DNA of 64,000 nt from Grammothele lineata (lineage: Eukaryota > Basidiomycota > Agaricomycetes > Polyporales > Polyporaceae): positions 236,869 to 300,868 of the forward strand of contig NDFF03000005.1 in the NCBI GenBank assembly GCA_002150815.3, given 5' to 3'. The notes under the pieces are model-generated. The model did no database searches and was not told the origin of the DNA. It saw only the letters and a list, made by a program, of their open reading frames with translations. A program made the translations under genes and the position numbers. This document shows, piece after piece, positions 55,365 through 64,000 of the stretch. Position 1 is the first letter of the stretch; each line of letters starts with the position of its first letter.

Positions 55365-58069
55365 ATGCAACTCGTCCCCGACGACACCTCACTGAATATC
55401 CAAATTGTCTCATGTCGCGACCGAAAACTGCCTGCTCAGTTCCGACAACATTCTCAATGTGTGGCTTGTGCGTCGAAATCACGGTCGATAGGTCCATGTC
55501 GCTTCAAGGGTACCAGTGATTCATTTCAATCAAAATGCTCTATCTCACGGACAGGTCACAGGGTTTCGGGCCACGCACTCTTCCACGGGTTCCATCACGT
55601 TTATCGCGGGTCAGAGCATGCAACCAATGTTCCGGCGGACCTTCAGTCGCAAACCTAGTGCAAGAGATGCAGACTATGTTCTTGTAAGCTTAGAGATGGG
55701 ATATTGGTTGCTTAAAACGTGTCCTCACGCAGTCTATAGCGTGCGATAGCCCCTGTATTGCTTCCCCGCCTCAAAGCTGAGGAATCTCATGCTCTCCTTC
55801 CACGAACAATCTATCGTGAAAGGGAGGTGCACTTACGTATTTGCTGCGGTACGTTGAACTTTTCCAGGATCCTGGCTCCGACGTGAAGTTCATCGCTCAT
55901 TGCATTGCGCTATAGATCGGTGCGATACTGATATCTTCACAGGAGCCTGGCTCTGCAGTGATTGCGGCGTGGAGATATGCTCGCAATGCAGGAACGATCT
56001 GCAGGCTGATGCTCTAGTGGTACACTTTCCTTCTATAGAAGATGCTACATGGACTTATAGACGATTAGAGTCGATTGTGGATCGGCGACTGTGCCCAGTG
56101 TACCAAGGCGAATTCCGCCCACACGATAGACATGTTTTTGCCTATCACTCGCTTTCAGCTTGAGGATCTAAGATCCGCGATATCTGAGATGTCCAACTTG
56201 GTGTCTTCACAGTATGTGATGTATCATACGTCTCCTTTGAGGTTGCTGATGGATCTTGCAGGGATACGTTACAACTAATGAACGATGCTCCGAAACCGGA
56301 TCAAGTCTTCACGGATTTTGTCTGCCTCCGCGACGGTGCCTTCAGCGAAAATGAGTTCGACTCGTCGTTCGCACGAGGCATCGCTATTGTCGTGACCGGA
56401 ATCGAGAGAAGACTGCAGGGCCCATGGGATCCAGACGACTTTGTGCAACTGTATGGATCTGAGAAGGTCTTCCCGGTCAATTGCGCCACTGGAGAGACCG
56501 TACGGGGGATGTCAGTCGGTCAATTCTTCCGGATGTTGAAGGAGGGTGATTTAAGCAAAGGTCCGCTCAAACTCAAGGTGAGTTCTTCGCCCTATGAATA
56601 GACTGTCCTCGTTCACAGATTGAGGAACTGGCAGGATTGGTCCCGGGGCATGACGTTCGAGTCGGCGTTCAAGGAGCTGAGTGATAGTTTTCGCATGACC
56701 ATTCCATCTGCTTGTCAAGACATTGCAACGCTTGCCGGCGTTAGGAACCTCGCGGCACATTTCGCTACCAATGCAGTTGTACCAGATCTCGGTAAGGCGC
56801 TACTTCTATCCTTAGCCATCGCCAACGATATACTGAAGTTCAGTCTGTTGAAGGTCCGAAGCAGTATGACGCTCTTCCTGCTACGCCCAACTCGGAGCAC
56901 GGGACGACAAGGCTTCATATTGATGTCACAGATGCGGTGAACATCATGATGTGGGCTAGAAACCCAGCAACCGTCGCTGCGACATGGCATATCTTCCCCG
57001 CGCGCTCTTCCCACTTGTTAAGGCAATTCCTTCGTGATACTCTCACAGCATTTGACGACGACGACCCCATCATGAGCCAAGAGGTTTATCTTACAGATGG
57101 CATGCTCCAGCAGCTTGAGAAGCAGTACCACATCAGGCCATGGACGATCAAGCAGCGCGTGGGTGATGCGATATTTATTCCCGCCGGATGTCCGCATCAG
57201 GCAAGTATATTTTCTCTGGCGTTTTTGGATCATTTGCTTGATACATACCTCAGGTTTGCAACGACGAAAGCGCAATCAAAGTCGCCTGCGACTTTGTATC
57301 CGTGCACAACCTCAGCGCTACCGTTGATTTACTTCCTGATCAAAGAGATCATCGGCTGAAAAGTGGCGGTCATGGGCGAGACGTCCTTCAGCTCCCGATG
57401 CTGCTGTGGTATGCATGGACATCGATGTCTAGTTACAGAACCATCGATGTCCAGTACTCGTCCAGCGAGAGTAAGTGAGCGCAACCGGAATCGTATAGTG
57501 CTCATGTTGAACGAAGAAAAAAAAGCAGCGCTTCAGGATGATCACCAGGTTCTGGAACGATCAACGACAGCTTCGGTGACTCAGGAACAACTAGGTCATG
57601 TAGGTACCTTCCTCACTGTGAACTAAATGAGGCTCACCTGTGATTTAGGCACACGCCTTCCTTCCTGAAGCTACTCGACAGGTCAATGGGAGCTGGCGGC
57701 GCAGCTACAGACCTCGGCATCGGAACGGCTACTACGAAGAACAGCCGGGGCAAGCTGGAAAGCCATTCCCTTGTCTCGTGAAATCGTGTAAACGTAGATT
57801 GACTAGAGACGGTTTGCTCGATCATCTGTAAGTGTATGCTCGGATTATCAGATTTTGTTTCTGAGTTCGCATTTAGGCAAAGTAAGCATTCTGAGGTTTA
57901 CACCCCGGATAGAACGTGGGAAAAACAGGCGCGCAAGGTTGCTCTCATAAGCCCTGAGAAGTTTATTGCTGAGCTGCAAGCACGCTGCAAGATTCCGCCA
58001 AATGAACGGGCTTACAATATGGCTAGCGAGGGCGCGCCGGTGTCGGCCAATACAGAGGGAAGCCAATGA
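55365..58069 (+). CDS. JmjC-domain protein with N-terminal Cys-rich finger and C-terminal C2H2 finger
   Basis: Twelve exons join in phase to 2,070 nt (689 residues): 55365-55509, 55562-55683, 55740-55848, 55916-56016, 56099-56211, 56262-56577, 56635-56791, 56854-57200, 57254-57470, 57529-57599, 57649-57827, 57877-58069. JmjC proteins are Fe(II)/2-oxoglutarate oxygenases, many of them nuclear histone demethylases; the layout resembles KDM3-type and expanded basidiomycete JmjC proteins. The N-terminus has CVACASKSRSIGPCRFKG, then a Cys finger (C125, C128, C139, C142, C147, C150). The JmjC part has GIAIVVTGIERRLQGPW, AAHFATNAVVPDLGPK, LHIDVTDAVNIM (HxD at 376-378), WTIKQRVGDAIFIPAGCPHQ (His 469) and SAIKVACDFVSVHNLS. 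A C2H2 finger (C608, C613, H625, H630) spans the last intron. Intron 57201-57253 is GC-AG; the others are GT-AG. The start at 55,365 is the first ATG in the proven frame; a 5' exon may exist. It appears functional. Confidence 0.88.
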
Positions 58070-58524
58070 TGGGGCTGGCCTAAATTCAAATCTCATTTGC
58101 CTCCATTCGGCGCAGCCGCCTCCTGCCAACGCCCACCGCCAGCTTTCCCCTCATCGCCTTTCTTCATGACATGTCTCACTTTCCCATTGTTTGGTGCGCT
58201 GTCGAGTCTGTCTTGATGCCTTCCCGCCTTCGTACTCTCTTTCAATGTTGAAACACACTCCAATTTACTCACCGTCCCGCCCCCCGCCACACCCTCTGCC
58301 TGTATGAACACGCTCTCGAATCCCTGCCATCTCCGTACTAGCCCCCTCACATAGCATCCTCCCGTGCGGAAACGTACGCGCGCGCAGTGTGGCCGACCCA
58401 TATAGTTCAAAATCTCCTTTGTACGATACACCCCGATATGGCCTATACCATGGTAGTGTTTTCCGAATCTCCTAATCTACTGCCCAATGGCACTAGTGAT
58501 GGTTTGGGCCAGCTTGGGCTCAAG
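58070..58524. other. Spacer, no gene seen
   Basis: Downstream of the JmjC stop the plus strand is pyrimidine-rich with many CCTC words, fitting a 3' untranslated or intergenic region. No coding signal. Confidence 0.4.
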
Positions 58525-58620
58525 CAGGACCCTTGAAAAGTGGCGGTGGAGACGTAATCCTATAGACGCCCGGGTTTCGGAGGGCTCATACCCGGATCTC
58601 CGGAAGACGACCCCTACCGT
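58525..58620 (+). mobile_element. 5' half of a MITE, same family as 24.06 kb
   Basis: Starts at the true terminus CAGGACCCTTGAAAAGTGGC and follows the complete copy through TATAGACGCCCGGGTTT-GGAGGG and CCGGA--GACGACC, then breaks off. The right half is absent. Confidence 0.75.
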
Positions 58621-59637
58621 CAGAGCCACAGTCCTTTTGTGCGCCAAGCCCCAGTCCTGTCACGTTCTGGAGCGGGGAGGAGGAGGAAAAGGGGTTCGAG
58701 CTACAGTACTTACTAGTCCTCGATCGCAGGCAATAAAAAGGGAATCACGGGCATGACAGCCCGCGGACGAGCTCGTTGGGCGCGACGCGCGTATTCGTCC
58801 TCCCGCTCGGCGCGTCGCACATTGCCGTTGGACTGTGAACCCGCGGGATTGTGGCTTTGGCCGTCGGAAATCCCATTCTTTGCGCGCCTCACCGCGTTCT
58901 CGCGGACCTTTCCAGCTGCTCGAGCCACAGTCCTTAGACGCCTGCGCCACAGTCCTCCTCGGGCGCTTAGATCACTGTGCCCCTCGCACGCTGCCGCCTC
59001 TGTGCCTACGTCCCCAGGCCCCCCGTCGTGTTTTCTGAGCTCTTCACCTCCAAAAGCATTCATTACGACTACGATCTCATACGAGACCTATTTAACTACT
59101 ACCTCCCCAAAACTGGCCCCGCGCGCGTTCCCGGTACCTCCGCCCGCCTTGCCATCACGTTGAGTCACACTCCGTCACCGCGGGACACGCTTACTTCAGC
59201 TCACGTGGGACCGTGGCTCGAGATGCGATAAACGCTGTAGGCTCGGTTCGGCCTGATGGGAAATTCAAGCTCAGTCCAGGACTCCTGAGCTAGCGCCGAA
59301 CCGGCTGGGCAAACTGGAGGCCTCGAAGGGGGGTCGTGACCGTGAGAATGGAGATTTGGTGAAAACCCGAGCTGCGACGAGTTGAGCGGCTATGCGCTAT
59401 GACCTTGTCCGCTTTTTTCGTCGTCCGCTTTCACCTTGTACGTGTCGTGCTTCGTCCCCTCTTAACGATCACGCTCGCGTCAAGCTCCCCTCCCCTCCGC
59501 CCGTGTTTGCACCGCACCATCGCGAGGACGGCCCTCGAGACCATCGTTCTCACAGGCAAGAGCAACGGCGAGGAGTTACAGCAGGAGCTGAAGTGTGTGC
59601 ATGGAGAGGGTACGGAAGAGGGCGGCGTCCGGGGGTG
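58621..59637. other. No confident gene
   Basis: The word GAGC(C/T)ACAGT(C/A)CTT recurs at least three times (58,622, 58,699 and 58,922). Long open frames on both strands are Arg/Ala/Pro-rich products of high GC, with no family motif. Confidence 0.4.
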
Positions 59638-60236
59638 ATGCCAACGCTAGACATCCACGGACGGCTGTACGATGTTAGGCAGGGGAAGAGTGACACTCCC
59701 GTCGACTTGTCCGGCAACCGCAGGCCGAAGCCTAAGGCAAGGATGAGCTTATGTGCTTCTGGTTGCTCTAGTCTGAATTTCGCTCAGCCGGTTGAGCAAC
59801 GAAATCCAAAGACAGGAGAGATGGTCCGCGTTGACCCCGATGATGACAACATCACGTTTGGGGAGATGCTCCGGCAGGAAAAGTTCGGCCCTGGTATGGC
59901 GGACCAGAAGAACTTGGACGCCGAGTTTGCTTGTGCCGTGATGACTGATGGAGGGTTCAAGGTACGTGATGGTTATTTCGATGTTCAACTTAGACATTGA
60001 CGAGGAACCGGAAGAATGACCTGGACTACATTGACGAAAACGCGGACAAGCTGGCGAGGAGAAAGATGTGAGGAAACTTCATGAAGCGACAATTCGCTAT
60101 CAACGGTACGCCGCACTCTCTGAGTCTGAGCATGACGAGCGACACTAACAAAATCACAGATTACAAGAAAACCATGAAGGTTCTCGCATCATGCCCATTC
60201 TGCTACGGAGAGGATGACTCGTTGAAAGCCCCATCC
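59638..60236 (+). pseudogene. cwf19: cwf19-like splicing factor, later segment, broken
   Basis: Cwf19/CWF19L2 proteins act with the spliceosome in lariat handling. Recognisable pieces are MPTLDIHGRLYDV, NPKTGEMVR, FGEMLRQEKFGPGMADQKN and LDAEFACAVMTDGGFK. After an intron come NDLDYIDENADKLARRKM and, after TGA, MKRQFAIN. After another intron come DYKKTMKVLASCPFCYGEDD. The last part is the start of the CwfJ_C_1 domain, whose remainder is absent. The TGA at 60,069-60,071 replaces a residue that is Arg in homologues as I recall them. The segment that should precede it in the protein lies just downstream instead, so the gene is rearranged and dead. Confidence 0.75.
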
Positions 60237-60915
60237 GCGCAAGGCCGTCATCCCGGGAGCACTCGGCTCGCAGTGGCGCACGACGAAGCTCCGGCGCGTG
60301 TACGAGACCGCGGAAGAAGAGGGCAAGTTCGTCGAGGTCGCCATTGACCGCTTCGACTCGCTCGAGGCATTCGGGGAGGCCAAGGAGGAATGCCACATCC
60401 TCGACGAACGCGAGGGCCGCTGCGCGGCGCGCGGAGACGAGCGGGACCGCCCCGGAGGGCAGGGCAAGGGCAAGGGGCACGAGAGCGATGGCGGGTACCG
60501 GAGTGGGACTGAGGGCGCCGAGCGGCGGATGATGTTCACGGACTTGTCGACCCCGAGCAGCGCGACGAGTCGCAGCTCGTCCTTCTATTGACCGGACCTC
60601 GACCGTGATAGCAGGCCTCCTACCCCTGGCTTGTCGGATAGTGACGGACGCGCCCCTCGACGGACGGAGCCGTCAATGCTCGGGCAGACGACGGGCAAGC
60701 GGCTCGCGCAAGCGCAAACTCCTATCCCGCCTGCGATGACGCCTTCCCTGCGGTGTGCGCGTGTGAGCGTAGGGCTAGCAAAACGAGCAATGTCCCCATC
60801 GTCGCTGAACAAGATCCAAGCGAAGGTGCTACGTGCAAAGCCCGTCGGTGCGCCGAACGCCGCACTCGAGGCTGAAATCGAGGATATGGACGACGCAGCC
60901 GCTTCGGAGGAGCCC
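60237..60915 (+). pseudogene. cwf19: cwf19-like splicing factor, earlier segment, misplaced
   Basis: The plus-strand frame reads PRKAVIPGALGSQW, TTKLRRVYETAEEEGK, DRFDSLEAFGEAKEE, a Gly/Arg/Asp-rich linker, RRMMFTDLSTPSS, a TGA right after SSSFY, then in the same frame RTEPSMLGQTTGK, MSPSSLNKIQAKVLRAK and GAPNAALEAEIEDM. In Cwf19 homologues as I recall them this block comes before the LPTLDGHGRLYDV segment, which here lies upstream at 59,638. The frame changes by one at the junction (60,222-60,238). The in-frame stop and the lost continuation mark it as a pseudogene fragment. Confidence 0.7.
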
Positions 60916-61710
60916 TCCTGCCATTGTTGGCACCCGTCGTCCCTCCGTGGCTCGAGGTGGGCTATGGCACTTCATGCACCATGAAGCTTGTGCGGGGTGA
61001 GTGCTGTCGATGTTGCTGTAGTCTGGCCATTCTCACTGCAAATCCGCTATACATCCCCCTCATGTTGTATATGCTGGCTCGTATATTGCATGCTGGTAGA
61101 CATCACTTATGTGTAGCGCGCTACAATATATTTTTGCTTGATATGTCTCGGGGAAGCATGTACCAGTGATTACTTCGTCTGGCTGGAGAACGCACAATGC
61201 GCTCAAATTCCAAGTGTCCGGTCACGACACCCCTTTGAGGCCTCTAGTACTTTGCCCAGTCGGTTTACATAGGGAGCCAGCCCAAATGCATACTCCGCTG
61301 ATCCCGCCCGGCCTTAGTGTTACGCAGACTTAGCTTGGCGTGACCTGAGCGACTTGATCCGGGTCAAACTCCGAGTCACACGACTTGGACTTTTGACCTG
61401 CCAGGTCAAGCCGGGTACCAGGTCAGCCAGGTCACGACATGGTTACCAAATCGGGTTGCGAGAGGTACCAGGAATCTATACGGATTTTCGCATTCTTCCC
61501 AGGGCGTACGGAGCTCAAGATACATATAGGAATACATTACAAACGTCGCTACAACAGAATGTGAAAGAGCATAGACCGTGACCACACCCGCAGTTCAGCG
61601 GGAGGTCGCCCCCAGGCCGCAATGGGATTGGCTGATCATGGGCGTCCTAGACTCTAGTGCTGACGAGCAATCGGCGGGGACCGGTTCGAGTGCCAGTGCT
61701 CGACCTCAGG
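60916..61710. other. Spacer, no gene seen
   Basis: Contains AT-richer sequence at 61,020-61,160 and a cluster of CCAGGTCA-type words at 61,395-61,440. No coding signal. Confidence 0.4.
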
Positions 61711-64000
61711 CTACTCGGGCGCGACGTACAGCTTTATTTTCCGCATTTGCATTGGCCCATCGTCGGGCCTGCTTGATGGGCCCATAGGCACTCCGCCAGA
61801 GGGACCTAGCCTACTGTACACCGGTGGTGCAGTGGGCGGTGGCAGCGGACGGGTAGGTGGGCGCATGTCCGGAGTTGGGGTTGGGGGGAGTATCATGGCG
61901 AGCGAAGGTGACATCCTCTGGTTATCCCGCTGTACGGTCGCAGCAGACGGCTGCGGCGTCCAGTGCTGGGAGTGGTGACGTTTAGGCGAATGGATAGTAG
62001 GCGCCGGTGCGAGACGAGGCTGCCCTTGCGGCGACATCTCGTCCGGATGATGCTTGCGTTTGCGCGGACCATGAGGCGGCGTCGTCATCATCATGGGGGA
62101 CGTCAGCTAACGGTCTACGGGCGTGTCAAATTGAGGCGGCGGGGGAGGGTGTTGCATCGGGTACGGGTTGACTGGGTGTGGTGGCAGAGAGGGGGACGAG
62201 TGCAGGGGGTGCAGCCGCTGCTGCGCTGCTCTACCTGCTGGTGCCCCATGACGGCGGTGGAGGTACATGATGATGAGATGCTGACGAGACTGGTCTATCA
62301 TGCTGTGAAATTGGTGGCTATGGCTGGGCGTGTGGATGCGACTAGTATGCGACTGAGCATGTGGATGTCCATGTGACGGGTGCAAGTGTGCGTGCGAATG
62401 CGAATGCGAGTAAGAGGAGGCGTGCAGGTGGGTGGGCTGCATCGAGGGAGGATGTGCAGACGCCCCATTCGACGCCATCATGGGGCTGTTGCTTGCGGAT
62501 GTCATCCACGGAACGGAGATGCTAGACGACGAAGATGCGCCGTTTGTCGGCGCGATGGTATCCGGTTGTCCAGGCGTAAATCGGATCAACTCGATGAAGA
62601 GTGTCTGAGTATATGGTGCAGGGAGGCACATATATTTGATGCCCTTACTGAACGTCTCCAGCATGAACTTGTAGTGAACGAAAATGTCACGGTCGTTGCT
62701 ATCTGTGGGAGCATAAGCAAATGATAACAAAATTCGGCTGACAAGGAAACTGACCAATGTGTTTCACGCGGACCCCCGAGTACGGATAGATCCTGTTCTT
62801 CACGGCACTGGCACAACGGGCACAGGAACCGACTCCGTGTCCCTGGCTCCACCGGGAAGAACGCGCACCCGCCGTGGTAAACTTCTGGCACATCTCGTAC
62901 TCGACCGTAGGGTAGCCCAGGAGGTAGCCCGTGCGCCCGCGGCAAATGCAACGCGTACCATCGTGCCAGTCTTTGTCGAGGTACCGGCCGAATGTGAACT
63001 TCGGCCGGCAACGCTTCTTCGTGCGCACCGGCGCAGGCTGTCCCGCGAGCATGCGATGGAGCGACGCGAGCTCCAGATCGAAGGAAACTTCGGCGTTCAG
63101 CGACACAAGGAACTGGATCTTGTACAACTTGCGCATATAGTGCCGTATCTGGGGGATGTATTCTGCGCGTTGATTCGCGGGCTGTTGAAGGAAGGACAAG
63201 AACTGGCCGATGACGCTGGCGAACGGACACGAGCCACCACTGGCCGCACAAAGCCCGTGAAAGCGCGCGAAACAGTGGTCGCACTGGACGGCGTCCGACA
63301 TCTGTCCCATGGCGGGCGGGCGGACAGGAGTGGTGCATCAAATACACGTGAAGTATTCGTCATTTGGCGGGAGGTCGTCTTCGGGCCGCGTCGATTCCAC
63401 AACGTTATCCAGGATCGGCTGGCCGTGAGTGTCCTGGTGCTGGCGGCGGTACCAGGGTAGCTTCTCCAGCCATCGGTAGTGATTCCCGAGCTGCTTGTCG
63501 AGCAACTCGAAGTTGGGGAGCATGAACATAGTCAGATGATCTTTCGCGTACTTGCGCCACTGCAGCATCGTGGCGAAGATGTCGGGCTCGTCCTGAGGTT
63601 GGTAGCTGCCCCTGAGGACGGCCTCGCACCGCGTCTCGAGGTCCTGCGCGAAGTCGACCATGCGCTTGAGATCGCTGAGAGACACAGTGTTGAAGTCCTT
63701 GTCCGCGTCAGCAACCAGCCCCGCCACGTCCGCCACCTTCGGCTTCTCCGCTCTCGGATCCGCAAGTAACCACGTCTTCGCCTGTCGCTCGTATTCCCTT
63801 CCTCGCCGCCTCAACCATCAGGCGTTCGAGCAACTCGGGATCGATGGGGACGCCCGTCGGCTGAGGCTTCACGAATTCCTCAAGGTCCTCCAGTGTCCGC
63901 TGCGGGTTCTCCAGCACCTTCTTCGCGCTGTTCTCCCACGCGGACCGCGCACGGTGGAGCGCTTCGAGCCGGCGCATGTGCGGGTCCTCAGCAGGGAGGT
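61711..64000 (-). pseudogene. KDM5/JARID1-type H3K4 demethylase, 3' part, with several lesions
   Basis: KDM5 enzymes (Lid2 in fission yeast, Rum1 in smuts) are nuclear JmjC demethylases. Only the part after the catalytic domain lies here; the gene enters at the right edge. In order: the PLU-1-like region (MRRLEALHRARSAWENSAKK, FVKPQPTGVPIDPELLERL, DLKRMVDFAQDLETRCEAVL, LEKLPWYRRQHQDTHGQPIL, STRPEDDLPPNDEYFTCI), a PHD finger (SDAVQCDHCFARFHGLCAAS), ANQRAEYIPQIRHYMRKLYK, a second PHD (DGTRCICRGRTGYLL, VYHGGCAFFPV, FLCPLCQC), a FIELIRFTPGQPD segment, and a His/Ser/Pro-rich tail ending at 61,711. Lesions: a one-base frame break near 63,800; TGA at 63,340-63,338 inside PHD1; loss of the expected residues between GGSCPF and ASVIGQF; two offsetting one-base changes in PHD2; TAG at 62,109-62,107. 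One good GT-AG intron (about 62,755-62,700) remains. Confidence 0.8.

Noticed and set aside
56017..56098. Apparent frameshift in the JmjC gene between the Cys finger and FLPITRF
   Set aside because: A GT-AG intron at 56,017-56,098 joins the two frames in phase and gives a normal family junction.
1..64000. CRISPR arrays, rRNA genes, tRNA genes, telomeric repeats
   Set aside because: None were found when reading both strands; CRISPR arrays are not expected in a fungal genome.

Overview
The window looks like nuclear DNA of a basidiomycete fungus (class Agaricomycetes; Polyporales would fit but is not proven). The evidence is the gene structure: many exons joined by GT-AG introns of about 45-90 bp, high GC, a KDZ-associated CxC2 fragment, PIF/Harbinger transposon remains and several basidiomycete-type gene families. 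It is mostly a transposon-rich, decaying region between a real host gene on the left and decayed host genes on the right.

Layout. 1-1,793 (minus): 12 exons of an intact SLC49/FLVCR-like MFS transporter, cut by the left edge. 2-9 kb: no recognisable gene. 9-19 kb: pieces of an uncharacterised repeated gene family (inverted copies at 9.0-9.3 and 15.8-16.7 kb around a larger block at 11.5-15.3 kb), a CxC2 fragment, and a Harbinger-derived fusion gene whose catalytic residues are changed. 21.3-23.2 kb: a Harbinger element with a small upstream ORF and a transposase that is fully readable after two introns. 23.4-24.4 kb: MITE copies, one complete with terminal inverted repeats. 25-27.5 kb: diverged direct repeats and palindromes. 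28.3-30.9 kb (minus): an intact three-exon gene for an 805-residue low-complexity protein. 32.7-37.5 kb: inverted repeats, a Tourist-like MITE with a TAA target duplication, and a three-copy tandem repeat. 41.2-46.5 kb: a second copy of the 11.5-15.3 kb block carrying about 1.7 kb of extra sequence. 47.9-53.5 kb: a possible element with GTAG-rich flanks and a diverged tandem duplication.

55.4-58.07 kb (plus): an intact 12-exon gene for a 689-residue JmjC protein with an HxD...H iron site and a C-terminal C2H2 finger. 59.6-60.9 kb: two pieces of a cwf19-type splicing-factor gene in swapped order, each with a stop codon. 61.7-64 kb (minus): the 3' part of a KDM5/JARID1-type H3K4 demethylase gene with several lesions, cut by the right edge.

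Reading frames were joined by hand, with splice sites chosen to keep phase. Where all phases close (689 and 805 residues, the transporter, the Harbinger transposase) the models are strong. Elsewhere the limits are approximate. No database or alignment search was possible, so family names come from recognised motifs and recalled homologues.
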